Assembly (NCBI RefSeq): GCF_002276045.1
Contig: NZ_NQMR01000005.1
Span: forward strand, 62,001-126,000
Source: Pseudoalteromonas sp. NBT06-2
Lineage (GTDB): Bacteria > Pseudomonadota > Gammaproteobacteria > Enterobacterales > Alteromonadaceae
Direction of reading: 5' to 3'
Length of the DNA stretch: 64,000 nt
The position numbers and the translations under genes are program-made. Under the pieces are notes generated by a model, which had not been told where the DNA came from, did no database searches, and was given only the letters and a program-made list of their open reading frames with translations. Of this stretch, positions 17,963 through 28,581 are shown in pieces. Position 1 is the stretch's first letter. Each line of letters opens with the position of its first letter.

Positions 17963-19249
17963 TTAGCTTTGCTCACGCTCTATAGCGCGATAAGCGATGT
18001 CAGTACGATACTCAACACCTTTCCAATTAATTTCTTTAACTAATTCATAAGCATTTTGCTGTGCTTCAGTCACTGAGTTACCAAGTGCGGTTGCACATAA
18101 AACACGACCGCCTGAAGTCACAACTTTACCTTGTACTTCCTTGGTACCAGCATGAAATACTTTAGTGCCAGCTGGGTACTCAACTTTAAGGCCTGAAATT
18201 TCATCGCCTTTAGGATAAGAGGCAGGGTAACCTGATGCAGCTAATACCACACCAACTGCAGCACGTGGGTCAAATTGAATTTCAGCTTGGTCTAGCTCAA
18301 CACGATCAGCTGCAAGTAATAGCTCAACTAAATCTGATTGTAAACGTAACATGATTGGCTGTGTTTCTGGATCTCCAAAACGACAGTTAAATTCAATTAC
18401 TTTTGGTGTGCCATTCATATCTATCATTAAACCAGCATATAGGAAGCCTGTGTATGGGTGACCTTCATTATGCATGCCTTGCACTGTCGGAATGATAACT
18501 TCATTCATAATGCGTTGATGGATTTCATCGGTTACTACTGGCGCTGGAGAATATGCGCCCATACCACCAGTATTAGGGCCTTTGTCTTCATTATAAGCAC
18601 GTTTGTGATCTTGACTAGTTGCAAATGGCAGTACATTTTTACCGTCAACCATTACGATGAAAGAGGCTTCTTCACCTTCTAGAAACTCTTCAATTACTAC
18701 TCGACTACCTGCTTCACCAAAAGCATTGCCTGCAAGCATATCTCTGATTGCATCGATCGCTTCAACTTCAGTCATAGCAACAATAACGCCTTTACCAGCG
18801 GCTAAGCCATCAGCTTTAACTACAATTGGTGCACCATTTTCTTTTACATAAGCAATCGCAGGATCTATTTCTGTAAATGTTTGGTAGTAACCAGTTGGAA
18901 TATCATGTCGCGCTAGGAAGTCTTTTGTGAATGACTTAGAACCTTCAAGCTGTGCCGCTGCTTGAGTTGGTCCAAAAATAGCAAGTCCCTCTTCACGGAA
19001 TCTATCTACTACACCAAGAACCAAAGGAGCTTCAGGACCAACAATTGTAAGCTCAACCTTTTTTGCTTTAACAAAGTTGATTAGTGCTTCAATATCTTCA
19101 ACACCAATCGCAACATTTTCAAGTTTTGGTTCTAATGCAGTACCTGCATTTCCTGGTGCGACAAAAACGTTTTTTACTTTCGTTGATTGAGCGGCTTTAA
19201 ATGCTAATGCATGTTCACGACCACCACTACCAATAACAAGTATGTTCAT
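17963..19249 (-). CDS. purD: Phosphoribosylamine-glycine ligase (GAR synthetase)
   Basis: PurD joins glycine to 5-phosphoribosylamine using ATP in the second step of purine synthesis. The 428-residue length is normal. Seen are the N-terminal IGSGGREHALAFKAAQS, GPEAPLVLGVVD, the ATP-grasp core VVKADGLAAGKGVIVA, EEFLEGEEASFIVMVDG and the C-terminal EFNCRFGDPETQ metal site. ATG 19249 follows an AGGAAG ribosome site. It lies downstream of the exported methyltransferase-like gene and purH, all on one strand, probably a purH-(MT)-purD transcript. No PurR box was recognised. Confidence 0.98.
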   Translation of the reverse strand: MNILVIGSGGREHALAFKAAQSTKVKNVFVAPGNAGTALEPKLENVAIGVEDIEALINFVKAKKVELTIVGPEAPLVLGVVDRFREEGLAIFGPTQAAAQLEGSKSFTKDFLARHDIPTGYYQTFTEIDPAIAYVKENGAPIVVKADGLAAGKGVIVAMTEVEAIDAIRDMLAGNAFGEAGSRVVIEEFLEGEEASFIVMVDGKNVLPFATSQDHKRAYNEDKGPNTGGMGAYSPAPVVTDEIHQRIMNEVIIPTVQGMHNEGHPYTGFLYAGLMIDMNGTPKVIEFNCRFGDPETQPIMLRLQSDLVELLLAADRVELDQAEIQFDPRAAVGVVLAASGYPASYPKGDEISGLKVEYPAGTKVFHAGTKEVQGKVVTSGGRVLCATALGNSVTEAQQNAYELVKEINWKGVEYRTDIAYRAIEREQS

Positions 19250-19263
19250 TTTTTCTTCCTAAT

Positions 19264-20103
19264 TTAAGGTTTGGCTAAAGGTTTTTTAAACTTTAAAGTC
19301 ATGCGATCGCTTTCACCAATCGCTAAGTATTTATTTGTATTAGTATCACCAGATGCTAAACGAGGTGGCAGAGTCCACACGCCTTTAGTATGATCAGCTG
19401 TATCTTTTGGGTTTGCATTAATTTCACTTTTATCAACTAATACAAATCCTGCTTTTTTAGCTAAAGATATCACCCAGCTTTCTTTTACATATCCTGAACG
19501 TTTCGCTTTTGCTGAATGTCTTAGTTCAGGAAGTCGGTGATCTACAAGTCCTAATATACCTCCAGGCTTTAAAGCAGTATAAAAAGCTTTAAAGGCATTC
19601 TCAACACCTTCGTTGTCTCTTTGCATATACCAGTTATGTAAGTTACGAAAAGTGAGTACCATATCAGCACTTTCTTCAGGCGCAATAGCATGATGACTTC
19701 CAGGATAAAATTCCGAAACTCTTATTTTGCTAAAAGCTTTGTCGGTTGTAAGTTTATCTTTGTAATTTTGCAACGCTCTTTGGTAATATTTCACTTCTGA
19801 GTCAGAAGGAAAATTTGCTGCGAAATAGGTACCTTGCTCCTTTAGTACTGGTGCAAGTATTTCAGAGTACCAACCAGAACCGGGCCAAATTTCAACGACG
19901 GTCATATTTGGTTGTAAGTCAAAAAATGCTAGAGTTTCTTTAGGGTTTCGGTACTGATCTCTATCTTTGTTTTGCACTGAACGTAAATCACTATTGATAC
20001 TGTTATCTAATAGGGAATTAATATCTGTTGATTTACATGCCGTTAGGCCAGATGCGAAAACGAGAACAAGTGCATTTTTTAATACGCGTGATAATAATTT
20101 CAT
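19264..20103 (-). CDS. Exported methyltransferase-fold lipoprotein
   Basis: The 279-residue protein begins with a lipoprotein signal peptide ending in LTAC at residues 20-23, so it is predicted to be exported and lipidated. The rest has a class I methyltransferase fold: a SAM-site-like VVEIWPGSGWYSEIL, MVLTFRNLHNWYM, and KPGGILGLVDHR. It resembles the 'predicted methyltransferase' group COG4798, whose members also carry signal peptides. S-adenosylmethionine is not expected in the periplasm, so the real activity is puzzling. GAGGT precedes ATG 20103. It sits 14 bp before purD and after purH, and the purH terminator candidate at 20223 lies between it and purH. Confidence 0.8.
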   Translation of the reverse strand: MKLLSRVLKNALVLVFASGLTACKSTDINSLLDNSINSDLRSVQNKDRDQYRNPKETLAFFDLQPNMTVVEIWPGSGWYSEILAPVLKEQGTYFAANFPSDSEVKYYQRALQNYKDKLTTDKAFSKIRVSEFYPGSHHAIAPEESADMVLTFRNLHNWYMQRDNEGVENAFKAFYTALKPGGILGLVDHRLPELRHSAKAKRSGYVKESWVISLAKKAGFVLVDKSEINANPKDTADHTKGVWTLPPRLASGDTNTNKYLAIGESDRMTLKFKKPLAKP

Positions 20104-20222
20104 TGTTACCTCAAGATACTAAAATTTAGGTAATTTATTATTGTTATAAAGGAGATAAAAATAACAAAAAAATGCTAAGATCCCAATAAAATTTTATAGC
20201 ACACTAAATTATATATAAAAAC

Positions 20223-20250
20223 AAAAAAGCCGATATAAATCGGCTTTTTT
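20223..20250 (-). terminator. Intrinsic terminator downstream of purH
   Basis: AAAAAAGCCGATATAAATCG... forms a stem (AAAAAAGCCGAT with ATCGGCTTTTTT) with a tiny loop, ending in T on the minus strand, 9 bp after the purH stop. It is symmetrical and could act in both directions. It separates purH from the lipoprotein/purD genes, so the latter may need read-through or their own promoter. Confidence 0.85.
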
Positions 20251-20258
20251 GTTGGCTT

Positions 20259-21863
20259 TTAGTGGCGGAAGTGACGCATGCCAGTAAACACCATTGCCAT
20301 ACCTGCTTCGTCAGCTGCAGCGATGATTTCTTCATCACGAATTGAACCACCAGGTTGAATAACTGCAGATATACCTGCTGCTGCTGCTGCATCAATACCA
20401 TCACGGAATGGGAAGAACGCATCAGATGCCATTACAGAACCTTTAACTTCAAGGTTTTCATCAGCTGCTTTGATACCTGCTATTTTAGCAGAATATACGC
20501 GGCTCATTTGTCCTGCGCCAACACCGATTGTCATGCCATCTTTTACATAGATAATGGCATTAGACTTAACAAATTTGGCAACTTTCCAGCTAAACATTAA
20601 ATCTTTCATTTCTTCTTCTGTTGGTTGGCGTTTAGAAACAACAGTCAGTTCACTTGTTTCTACCATTCCAGTATCGCGGTCTTGAATTAAAACACCACCA
20701 TTAACACGTTTGATATCAACACTGGATGTTTTAGCTGACCATTGGCCACATTCTAATAAACGTATATTTTTCTTAGCTGCAACAATTTGAGCTGCTGCAT
20801 CAGTTACTTTAGGCGCAATGATAACTTCAACGAATTGACGTGAAACAATCGCTTCAGCAGTGTCAGCATCTAATTCTTGGTTAAATGCGATTATGCCACC
20901 AAATGCAGATGTAGGATCCGTTTTGAAAGCACGTTCGTATGCTTCTAAAATATTATCACCTTGTGCAACGCCACATGGGTTGGCGTGTTTTACGATAACA
21001 CATGCAGATGTTGAAAATTCTTTAACACATTCAAGTGCTGAATCTGTATCTGCAATATTATTAAAAGATAATGCTTTACCTTGTAATTGCTTAGCAGTGG
21101 CAACAGAAGCTTCTTCGATGCCATTTTCCACATAAAAAGCGGCATCTTGATGTGAGTTTTCACCGTAGCGCATATCTTGCTTTTTAGTAAACTGGAAATT
21201 AATTGTTCGTGGGAATTTTGATTCTGGATTGTTGTTATTTTCAGCTGATTCGTCAAGTACATGTGCTGATACTTTTGTGCCGAAGTAATTCGCTATCATA
21301 CCATCATATTGTGCTGTATGTTCAAAAGCAGCAATCGCTAGATCAAAACGTGTTTGGTATGTTGTGGCACCTTCATTAGCGTCCATTTCAGTTAATACGC
21401 GGTCATAATCAGCTACATTTACTATGATAGTGACATCTTTGTTATTTTTAGCCGCTGCGCGAACCATAGTAGGTCCACCAATATCAATATTTTCAATCGC
21501 ATTTTCTAAAGAACAATTTTCATTTGCAACAGTTTGTGCAAATGGGTAAAGGTTAACTACAACCATGTCAATAGCTGAAATATTATTTTCAGCCATTACA
21601 TCTTCATCTTGACCGCGGCGAGCTAGAATACCACCGTGAATTTTAGGGTGAAGTGTTTTTACACGACCATCCATAATTTCTGGATGACCTGTATGGTTTG
21701 ATACTTCAGTTACTTGGATGCTATTGTCAGCTAGTAGCTTACAAGTTCCGCCTGTAGAAAGTAGTTCAACACCTTTTGCTGCAAGAGCACGAGCAAATTC
21801 AACAATACCGGTTTTATCTGAAACGCTTAATAATGCGCGACGTACTGGACGAAGAGTATCCAT
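20259..21863 (-). CDS. purH: Bifunctional AICAR transformylase / IMP cyclohydrolase
   Basis: PurH carries out the last two steps of IMP synthesis. The 534-residue protein has the N-terminal cyclohydrolase ([44 protein letters not shown]) and the C-terminal formyl-transferase. The latter has the catalytic KHANPCGVA and the [19 protein letters not shown] stretch followed by QPGGSIRD. The start ATG at 21863 gives [13 protein letters not shown], close to the family norm. fis lies upstream on the same strand with a strong terminator between them, so purH probably has its own promoter in 21864-21920. Confidence 0.98.
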   Translation of the reverse strand: MDTLRPVRRALLSVSDKTGIVEFARALAAKGVELLSTGGTCKLLADNSIQVTEVSNHTGHPEIMDGRVKTLHPKIHGGILARRGQDEDVMAENNISAIDMVVVNLYPFAQTVANENCSLENAIENIDIGGPTMVRAAAKNNKDVTIIVNVADYDRVLTEMDANEGATTYQTRFDLAIAAFEHTAQYDGMIANYFGTKVSAHVLDESAENNNNPESKFPRTINFQFTKKQDMRYGENSHQDAAFYVENGIEEASVATAKQLQGKALSFNNIADTDSALECVKEFSTSACVIVKHANPCGVAQGDNILEAYERAFKTDPTSAFGGIIAFNQELDADTAEAIVSRQFVEVIIAPKVTDAAAQIVAAKKNIRLLECGQWSAKTSSVDIKRVNGGVLIQDRDTGMVETSELTVVSKRQPTEEEMKDLMFSWKVAKFVKSNAIIYVKDGMTIGVGAGQMSRVYSAKIAGIKAADENLEVKGSVMASDAFFPFRDGIDAAAAAGISAVIQPGGSIRDEEIIAAADEAGMAMVFTGMRHFRH

Positions 21864-21920
21864 GTAGTTTTATAACCTCTATAGTGGAGTGGATTAAAGT
21901 TGTTATTTAAAAGAGTTAAC

Positions 21921-21945
21921 AAAAAAGCACCCTAGGGTGCTTTTT
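21921..21945 (-). terminator. Intrinsic terminator downstream of fis
   Basis: AAAAAGCACCC and GGGTGCTTTTT form an almost loop-free palindrome followed by T on either strand, about 20 bp after the fis stop. A small GCAGTT/AACTGC hairpin lies just before it. Confidence 0.85.
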
Positions 21946-21965
21946 ATGCAGTTAAAACTGCGTAT

Positions 21966-22256
21966 TTAGTTCATGCCGTACTTTTTAAGCTTCTTACGTA
22001 AAGTACCACGATTGATGCCAAGTAAGATTGACGCACGTGTTTGATTACCTCGTGTATATGTCATTACTTCTTCAAGTAGTGGCGCTTCTAGTTCAGAAAG
22101 AACAAGCTCATAAACGTCTTCAACGTCTTGACCATTAAGCTGCTTCAGGTAGTGATGAACAGCTTTTTTAACTGCGTCACGTAACGGTTGCGGTTTCTCT
22201 TGTGACTGGACATGAGCGTTTGTAATAAATGGAGAAGTCACATTTTGTTCGAACAT
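21966..22256 (-). CDS. fis: DNA-binding protein Fis
   Basis: Fis is a nucleoid protein that bends DNA, activates rRNA promoters and assists site-specific recombination. The 96-residue protein is close to the family length of 98. The C-terminal helix-turn-helix [20 protein letters not shown], ending KYGMN, is nearly identical to that of other Gammaproteobacteria. The N-terminal region carries the dimerisation helices. It follows dusB by 17 bp, the conserved dusB-fis operon. Confidence 0.97.
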   Translation of the reverse strand: MFEQNVTSPFITNAHVQSQEKPQPLRDAVKKAVHHYLKQLNGQDVEDVYELVLSELEAPLLEEVMTYTRGNQTRASILLGINRGTLRKKLKKYGMN

Positions 22257-22273
22257 TGTCTTGTTTCTCTTTC

Positions 22274-23236
22274 TTAAATTGCTTGAAAATAATTATTTAG
22301 TACCGAAACTTGCTCTTGAGCTGTCTCTAGGGCATTAAATACGCGCCTAAACTGTCTTTCTTTATCATGGGATTGCAAATACCAAGATACATGCTTTCGT
22401 GCGATACGTACTCCCATTACTTCACCGTAAAATTGATGCAAATTAACTAAGTGTTCCATTAATATACATTCTACCTCAGCGATTTCTGGCTCAGGTAAAA
22501 ATTCACCAGTTTTTAAGTAATGTGCAGTTTCCTTAAAAATCCAGGGTCTGCCTTGAGCTGCTCGTCCGATCATGACGGCATCTGCCCCCGTGTAGTCCAA
22601 AACCTGCTTTGCTTTTATAGGTGATGTAATATCACCATTAGCGACAATAGGTATGGACACTGAACGTTTTATATCCCTGATGGTGTCGTATTCTGCTTCA
22701 CCTTTATACATACAGGCCTTTGTACGACCATGCACGGCTAAAGATGCGATACCATTTCGTTCAGCTATTCTTGCTATTTCAATACCATTACGGTTATCGG
22801 TATTCCAACCGGTACGAATTTTTAAAGTAACCGGAACATCAACAGCATCCACTACTGATTTTACAATTATTTCAACTAAATCCGGATATTGTAATAATGC
22901 TGAACCCGCAAGTTTTTTATTCACTTTTTTGGCTGGGCAACCCATGTTGATATCAACAATTTGGGCGCCATTAGCTACATTCAATTGTGCTGCCTGTGCC
23001 ATTAATGTCGGATCAGAACCGGCTATCTGAACTGCACGGATCCCTGACTCACCACTATGGTCCATACGGTTCATAGATTTCTCTGTGTGCCATACTTTTG
23101 GATTTGACGATAACATTTCAGATACAGCTAATCCTGCGCCTAAGCGTCGGCAAAGTTGTCTAAAAGGTCTGTCTGTTACACCAGCCATTGGCGCAACTAA
23201 GACATTGTTTTCCAGTTTATAAGGGCCTATCTGCAC
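22274..23236 (-). CDS. dusB: tRNA-dihydrouridine synthase B
   Basis: DusB reduces uridine at position 17 of the tRNA D-loop with FMN and NADPH. The 320-residue protein has [36 protein letters not shown] (catalytic cysteine in GCPAKKV), LKIRTGW, VHGRTK and ANGDI followed by [16 protein letters not shown]. The start is GTG at 23236, giving [11 protein letters not shown], which matches the E. coli start. It is the first gene of the dusB-fis pair. The 316-bp gap upstream (23237-23552) holds its promoter region, a degenerate MITE-like end near 23455-23485, and nothing else I can name. Confidence 0.97.
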   Translation of the reverse strand: MQIGPYKLENNVLVAPMAGVTDRPFRQLCRRLGAGLAVSEMLSSNPKVWHTEKSMNRMDHSGESGIRAVQIAGSDPTLMAQAAQLNVANGAQIVDINMGCPAKKVNKKLAGSALLQYPDLVEIIVKSVVDAVDVPVTLKIRTGWNTDNRNGIEIARIAERNGIASLAVHGRTKACMYKGEAEYDTIRDIKRSVSIPIVANGDITSPIKAKQVLDYTGADAVMIGRAAQGRPWIFKETAHYLKTGEFLPEPEIAEVECILMEHLVNLHQFYGEVMGVRIARKHVSWYLQSHDKERQFRRVFNALETAQEQVSVLNNYFQAI

Positions 23237-23454
23237 TATTTTTTATGGCTCACCATTCAAGGGGCGCTAATTTTACTTTTTTTTCAGCAAAAATCAAAGG
23301 TTATATTTTGAACAAAAGTGTTTTTTTTTGATTTTTTCTATTGACTTTCTATAAGCTACAGAAAATTGATTTATTTTTGTGATTAAGAGGCGCTAACTCA
23401 GGGAATTTAAAGTTACTGCTATAAATTCACCTAAGGTGTTAAGTCAGATATTTG

Positions 23455-23485
23455 ACTGCCGCATCTTGATGTAGCTTTGGCTATA
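23455..23485 (+). repeat. Degenerate MITE-end-like sequence upstream of dusB
   Basis: GCATCTTGATGTAGCTTTGG followed by CTATA resembles the right terminus of the 262-bp elements (CATCTTGAAGTGGCTTGGGTA) with several changes. A CTATAAGCTAC sequence at about 23349 could be the other end. It would be an old, decayed copy; the match may also be chance. Confidence 0.3.
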
Positions 23486-23552
23486 AATGAAATTGAGTTA
23501 GTATTAATATTATAAAAACACTAACTCACATAAGTATTAATAATACTCCTGT

Positions 23553-24443
23553 CTATTTTTTTGTACCACTAACACGGACCCACTCTCCGTCTATTTCAAT
23601 TGGAGACAGATCACATAAAGGTTGGTAAACGTCACAAACAGATTGTGCTTGTTCTTCTAAAATACCCGATAACGCAAACTCAGCGCCGCTTTTACCTAAA
23701 CCCAAAATAACGTGATGTAATTCACGCAGTGGTGCAGCTAGGATATTGGCAACTACGACATCAGCTCCAGTACCTTCAAGGAAAGCTGGTTGATTTTTTG
23801 GTAAATAGACTTCTAGTTGCTGCTTGACACCGTTACGTTCGGCGTTGTCAAGACTAGCGTCTAATGCTTGTGGATCGATATCAATACCAATAACACGCTT
23901 TGCACCTAATTTAATTGCTGCAATACCTAAAATGCCAGAACCACAGCCAAAATCAACCACAGTTTTATCTGTTAAATCTAAAGACTCTAACCATCTTAAA
24001 CATAAAGCTGTTGTAGCGTGAGTTCCAGTACCAAATGCTAAACCTGGATCTAGCATGACGTTAACAGCAGTTGGATCGGGTACATCTCTCCAACTTGGAC
24101 AGATCCACAAACGTTTACCAAATTGAATAGGGTGAAAGTTTTCCATCCATTCACGTTCCCAGTCTTTATCTTCAAGCTGTTCAATTTTATAGTTAAAGTT
24201 ATCTCTCAGTTCTGGTTTAACTTGTAAATGCTCAATGACTTGCTGCATATCATTACTCGCATCAAAAAGGCCAATAATGGTAGTTTTCGCCCAAAAAATG
24301 ACTTCACCTGGTTTAGGTTCGTATACTGGGCTGTTATCTGAATCCATGAAGGTGACTGATGCACTACCAGCTTCAACTAAATAGTCACTGATCACATCGG
24401 CTGTGTTTTTTGTAGCAGGTATAATAATTTGGATCCAAGCCAT
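23553..24443 (-). CDS. prmA: Ribosomal protein L11 methyltransferase
   Basis: PrmA trimethylates lysines and the N-terminus of ribosomal protein L11. The protein has the N-terminal L11-recognition domain ([20 protein letters not shown]) and a C-terminal SAM domain. The SAM domain carries [39 protein letters not shown] and [13 protein letters not shown] 24443 is chosen because GAGGA lies just before it and because the family begins MxWIQ; a longer frame from 24485 is not supported. It is upstream of dusB-fis as in E. coli, with 316 bp between. Confidence 0.97.
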   Translation of the reverse strand: MAWIQIIIPATKNTADVISDYLVEAGSASVTFMDSDNSPVYEPKPGEVIFWAKTTIIGLFDASNDMQQVIEHLQVKPELRDNFNYKIEQLEDKDWEREWMENFHPIQFGKRLWICPSWRDVPDPTAVNVMLDPGLAFGTGTHATTALCLRWLESLDLTDKTVVDFGCGSGILGIAAIKLGAKRVIGIDIDPQALDASLDNAERNGVKQQLEVYLPKNQPAFLEGTGADVVVANILAAPLRELHHVILGLGKSGAEFALSGILEEQAQSVCDVYQPLCDLSPIEIDGEWVRVSGTKK

Positions 24444-24572
24444 GGAATTATCCTCTTTATTTGGTTCACCTAAAATAGTTATCACCCTCTTTATTTTTAT
24501 CGAGTGTACTTTAACTGTCTTTTTGGTGTTCTGAAAAACGAAAGTTTACAGATAATAAAATATATATTCATT

Positions 24573-24600
24573 AAAAAAGGTCGCAAAGCGACCTTTTTTT
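24573..24600 (-). terminator. Intrinsic terminator downstream of rpoD
   Basis: AAAAAAGGTCGC, loop AAA, GCGACCTTTTTTT: a 12-bp stem with a U-tract on both strands. It sits 50 bp after the rpoD stop and before the prmA promoter region. Confidence 0.9.
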
Positions 24601-24650
24601 ATTTTCTAGCATCGGCCTATGAAAGGCTTGAATAAAATCGCGCTGCGACT

Positions 24651-26474
24651 CTATCCCTTAGCGTCTAAGAAACTTTTAAGTAAATCAGAACGTGAAGGGT
24701 GACGTAACTTACGTAGAGCTTTAGCTTCAATTTGACGAATACGTTCACGTGTTACATCAAACTGTTTACCTACTTCTTCTAAAGTATGGTCGGTATTCAT
24801 ATCAATACCAAAACGCATTCTTAGCACTTTAGCTTCACGTGCTGTTAAGCCTGAAAGTACATCTAAAGTTGCGCCTTTTAAGCTTTCCATCGTTGCAGCA
24901 TCAATTGGAGATTCAATAGTTGAATCTTCAATGAAGTCACCTAAGTGTGAATCTTCATCATCACCAATTGGTGTCTCCATTGAGATTGGCTCTTTAGCAA
25001 TCTTTAATACCTTACGAATCTTATCTTCAGGCATTAACATGCGTTCTGCTAATTCTTCTGGATTTGGCTCACGACCCATTTCTTGTAGCATTTGACGTGA
25101 AATACGGTTAAGTTTATTAATCGTTTCAATCATATGTACTGGAATACGGATTGTACGTGCCTGATCCGCAATTGATCGTGTAATTGCTTGACGGATCCAC
25201 CATGTAGCGTAAGTTGAGAATTTGTAACCACGACGGTATTCAAATTTATCAACCGCTTTCATTAAGCCGATATTACCTTCTTGGATTAAATCTAAGAATT
25301 GTAAACCGCGATTTGTGTATTTTTTAGCAATTGATATAACAAGACGTAAGTTTGCTTCAACCATTTCTTTTTTAGCTCGGCGGGCTTTCGCTTCACCTAT
25401 GCTCATTCGACGGTTAATGTCTTTTATATTTGAAATTGATAAACCACACGCTTTCTCAATGATATGTAGCTTTTTAATACAACGACCAATGTCGCCTTCA
25501 CATTCGGCTAATTTATCAGAGTAAGACTCACCAAGTGCAACTTCAAACTTTAACCATGCATTGTTTGTTTCATTATTTACAAAATGCTTAACAAAAGTCT
25601 TCTTAGGCATTTTTGCATATTGAACGGCATGTTTCATAACAAGGCGTTCTTGGACACGGACTTTGTCCATTGTTTCACGCATGTTATTAACTAAACGATC
25701 AAACTCTTTAGGAATTAATTTGAAAGTTTGGAATAGTTCAGCAATTTCAGCAAAAGCAGTTTTGGTATCAGCATGGTCACGACCATTAGCTTCTATTATT
25801 TCACGTGCTTTTGTATTTAAATCTCTTAGATTTTCAAAGTTTTCACGAGCAAGTTCAGGACAAGGGCCTGTATCAATTTCTTCTTCGTCCTCACCGTCTT
25901 CATCTTTAAGTTCTTCCGTACTTAAAGCTGAACCAACATGCGTTGCTTGGACTGCGATTTCGTCTGCATCGGGATCAATAAAGCCATTGATGATATCGCT
26001 TAAGCGAATTTCTTCTGCTTCGAATTTATCCCAACGATCTAATAGATATGTAATTGTTTCCGGGTATTCAGCAACTGAAATTTGAACTTGGTTGATGCCA
26101 TCTTCAATACGCTTAGCGATTACAATTTCGCCTTCACGTGTTAATAGCTCTACAGTTCCCATTTCACGCATATACATGCGCACAGGATCTGTTGTACGGC
26201 CAATTTCTTTATCTACCGTAGCAAGAGCAGCAGCTGCTGCTTCTGCAGCATCTTCATCAGTTGTTGTTTCTTGCATCATTAGTTCATCGGCATCAGGAGC
26301 GTTTTCGCTAACCTTAATACCCATGTCATTAATCATGCTAATGATATCTTCAACTTGATCTGAGTCGATGATATCTTGTGGAAGGTGATCATTCACTTGT
26401 GAGAATGTCAAATAACCTTGTTCTTTACCTTTTTGAATGAGGAGTTTTAGCTGAGACTGAGGACTTTGCTCCAT
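24651..26474 (-). CDS. rpoD: RNA polymerase primary sigma factor RpoD (sigma-70)
   Basis: This is the housekeeping sigma factor. The protein of about 607 residues has region 1.1 ([19 protein letters not shown]), region 1.2 ([16 protein letters not shown]) and the acidic non-conserved insert ([14 protein letters not shown]). Regions 2.1-2.4 read [20 protein letters not shown] and [18 protein letters not shown]. Region 4.2 is [23 protein letters not shown] 26474 matches the E. coli start; a GTG six codons upstream is possible. It is the last gene of the macromolecular-synthesis cluster, 124 bp after dnaG. Confidence 0.98.
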   Translation of the reverse strand: MEQSPQSQLKLLIQKGKEQGYLTFSQVNDHLPQDIIDSDQVEDIISMINDMGIKVSENAPDADELMMQETTTDEDAAEAAAAALATVDKEIGRTTDPVRMYMREMGTVELLTREGEIVIAKRIEDGINQVQISVAEYPETITYLLDRWDKFEAEEIRLSDIINGFIDPDADEIAVQATHVGSALSTEELKDEDGEDEEEIDTGPCPELARENFENLRDLNTKAREIIEANGRDHADTKTAFAEIAELFQTFKLIPKEFDRLVNNMRETMDKVRVQERLVMKHAVQYAKMPKKTFVKHFVNNETNNAWLKFEVALGESYSDKLAECEGDIGRCIKKLHIIEKACGLSISNIKDINRRMSIGEAKARRAKKEMVEANLRLVISIAKKYTNRGLQFLDLIQEGNIGLMKAVDKFEYRRGYKFSTYATWWIRQAITRSIADQARTIRIPVHMIETINKLNRISRQMLQEMGREPNPEELAERMLMPEDKIRKVLKIAKEPISMETPIGDDEDSHLGDFIEDSTIESPIDAATMESLKGATLDVLSGLTAREAKVLRMRFGIDMNTDHTLEEVGKQFDVTRERIRQIEAKALRKLRHPSRSDLLKSFLDAKG

Positions 26475-26598
26475 AGAGATTTTCTCTTCCACTTAGATAA
26501 GTTGATGCGCCGAGCGCTAGCTGAAATTATTTGAAAATCAGCAAGCGCAGATTAATAGAGCAGTATAACACAGGTTTTCAATATCAGCTAGGCCTTAA

Positions 26599-28383
26599 TT
26601 AGTCTTGTGTTGGTTCTTTTTTCGAGTTAGCCATCGCTAAAACTAATAATTGGTATTCTTGCCTTTCTTCACTACTTAGTCCACTGGTCTTATCTTTAAT
26701 TAATAGGGTTTCGGCACGATGATTTAAACACTGATCTTCAATAAATTTAAAAGTATTTTGAAAATAGTAGATTAATTTATTTTCATCTATTTGATGCTGC
26801 CATGCAGCAAGCTTGGTTAAAGCGCTATATTCTGGTGTATCCCGATATAACTCTAATATTTGGCCTGTGGTGATGCCATTATTTTTAAGGCTTAAAGCTT
26901 GTAAGTTCTTAAATAATGCAAGACCAGGGAGTCCAAGTTCAACAAGCTCCGGTAAATGCGGGATTTCGCGTGATAATTCTGGATGTTGAACTATTAATCC
27001 TATGGCAATTCGCATCGGTGTCATTTTGAATTTTTTCTGTAAGCTCTTTTGTTGTCTTGGATTATTTAGTTTTTGATTTAATTGTTCCTTTGTTCTGCCA
27101 ATAAGACGCGCCAATTGCTCTAATAAGTTTTCTTGGTAAAACTCGCTTTTCACTTTTTCAATTAGAGGTAACGCTAAACTAAGTATTTTTGATTTGCCCG
27201 CGTCGGTTGTTAAATCACATTCAATTGCTAATTTTTCAAATAGTACTTTTGTAAAATCTTTAGATTGATTCAGTCGTTGCTCAAAGTCTTCTTTACCTTC
27301 TTTTTGTACCAAAGTGTCAGGATCTTCTCCATCAGGTAAAAAGGCAAATTTTAGTTCTTTACCGTCAGCTAAATAGGGCAATGCATTTTCGAGTGCACGC
27401 CATGCTGCATCACGACCTGCTCTATCACCATCATAACAACATATAACACGTTCAGTGGTTCTAAATAATGTATGCATGTGCTCAGTAGTTGTTGCTGTGC
27501 CTAATGAAGCAACTGCATATTCAATACCTTGTTCAGAAAGCGCAACCACATCCATATAACCTTCAACGATTAGCACTTGTTCTAACTTTTTATAGGCTTG
27601 TTTTGCTTCGTATAAACCATAAAGTTCAAATCCTTTATGGAATATACGTGTTTCAGGAGAGTTGAGATATTTAGGCCCGCTGTTTTTATCATCACCATCA
27701 CTTGGCATGATACGACCACCAAACCCGATTACACGACCGCGTTTATCTTTGATAGGAAACATTAACCTATCTCTGAAAAAATCATACGAGCCGCCAGAAT
27801 CTTTCAAGTTTGCGAGTTTTAAATCAACAAGTTGCTGCTTTTGACTTGGGTTACGTGCAAATAAAGAGCACAAACCATCCCACTCACTTGGCGCATAACC
27901 AATTAAATATTTTTTGACCGTTTCGCCACTGAGACCACGTCCTTTAACGTATTCTATTACTTGATTTGAATTTTTATGATGTTTTAGCTGATGGCCATAA
28001 AATCGTGCAGCTTGCAGCATTAATTCATAATCAGATCGTTTTTGCTCAGAACTGATTGTAGGGCCCTTGCTAAAGTTTCCTTGCTCTCTAGGCACTTCTA
28101 AATGTAATAAGGATGCAAGTTCTTCAATGGCATCTACAAATTCAAGCTTTTCATACTCCATCATGAAGGAAATTACGTTACCACTGGCACCACAGCCAAA
28201 GCAATGATAGAACTGTTTGTCTTGAGAGACACTAAATGAGGGAGATTTTTCATTATGAAATGGACAGCAGGCTTGGTAGTTTTTACCTGCTTTTTTTAAA
28301 GTTACGTAAGAATCAATGAGATCAACAATATCTGTACGAGCGATTATATCATCAATAAAATTACGAGGGATTTTTCCAGCCAT
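26599..28383 (-). CDS. dnaG: DNA primase
   Basis: DnaG makes the RNA primers for lagging-strand synthesis. The 594-residue protein has the N-terminal zinc-binding domain (CCPFHNEKSPSF and FYHCFGCGASG, residues 37-65), and a TOPRIM core with VLIVEGYMDVVAL and CCYDGDRAGRDAA. A C-terminal helicase-binding domain follows. Start ATG 28383 gives MAGKIPRNFIDDIIARTDIV, the family norm. It lies between rpoD and yqeY; an intrinsic terminator separates it from yqeY, so dnaG probably has its own promoter in 28384-28528. Confidence 0.98.
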   Translation of the reverse strand: MAGKIPRNFIDDIIARTDIVDLIDSYVTLKKAGKNYQACCPFHNEKSPSFSVSQDKQFYHCFGCGASGNVISFMMEYEKLEFVDAIEELASLLHLEVPREQGNFSKGPTISSEQKRSDYELMLQAARFYGHQLKHHKNSNQVIEYVKGRGLSGETVKKYLIGYAPSEWDGLCSLFARNPSQKQQLVDLKLANLKDSGGSYDFFRDRLMFPIKDKRGRVIGFGGRIMPSDGDDKNSGPKYLNSPETRIFHKGFELYGLYEAKQAYKKLEQVLIVEGYMDVVALSEQGIEYAVASLGTATTTEHMHTLFRTTERVICCYDGDRAGRDAAWRALENALPYLADGKELKFAFLPDGEDPDTLVQKEGKEDFEQRLNQSKDFTKVLFEKLAIECDLTTDAGKSKILSLALPLIEKVKSEFYQENLLEQLARLIGRTKEQLNQKLNNPRQQKSLQKKFKMTPMRIAIGLIVQHPELSREIPHLPELVELGLPGLALFKNLQALSLKNNGITTGQILELYRDTPEYSALTKLAAWQHQIDENKLIYYFQNTFKFIEDQCLNHRAETLLIKDKTSGLSSEERQEYQLLVLAMANSKKEPTQD

Positions 28384-28528
28384 AAATGTCTAAGCCATCA
28401 ACTTTTAAGTAAGTATATAAAGTGGAATTGATATGATGAAGAATAACCAAAAACTGCCATTTGATCTAGGATATATAGTTAAATCAATTCAACTTATTGA
28501 AGCAGAGTTTATTTTGGTTTTAAAAATG

Positions 28529-28555
28529 AAAAACCGAGCATTAAGCTCGGTTTTT
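28529..28555 (-). terminator. Intrinsic terminator between yqeY and dnaG
   Basis: AAAAACCGAGC, loop ATTAA, GCTCGGTTTTT: an 11-bp stem ending in T, 27 bp after the yqeY stop on the minus strand. It would end most rpsU-yqeY transcripts before dnaG. Confidence 0.88.
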
Positions 28556-28581
28556 AGTAACAAATATATAATCGTTACTTC

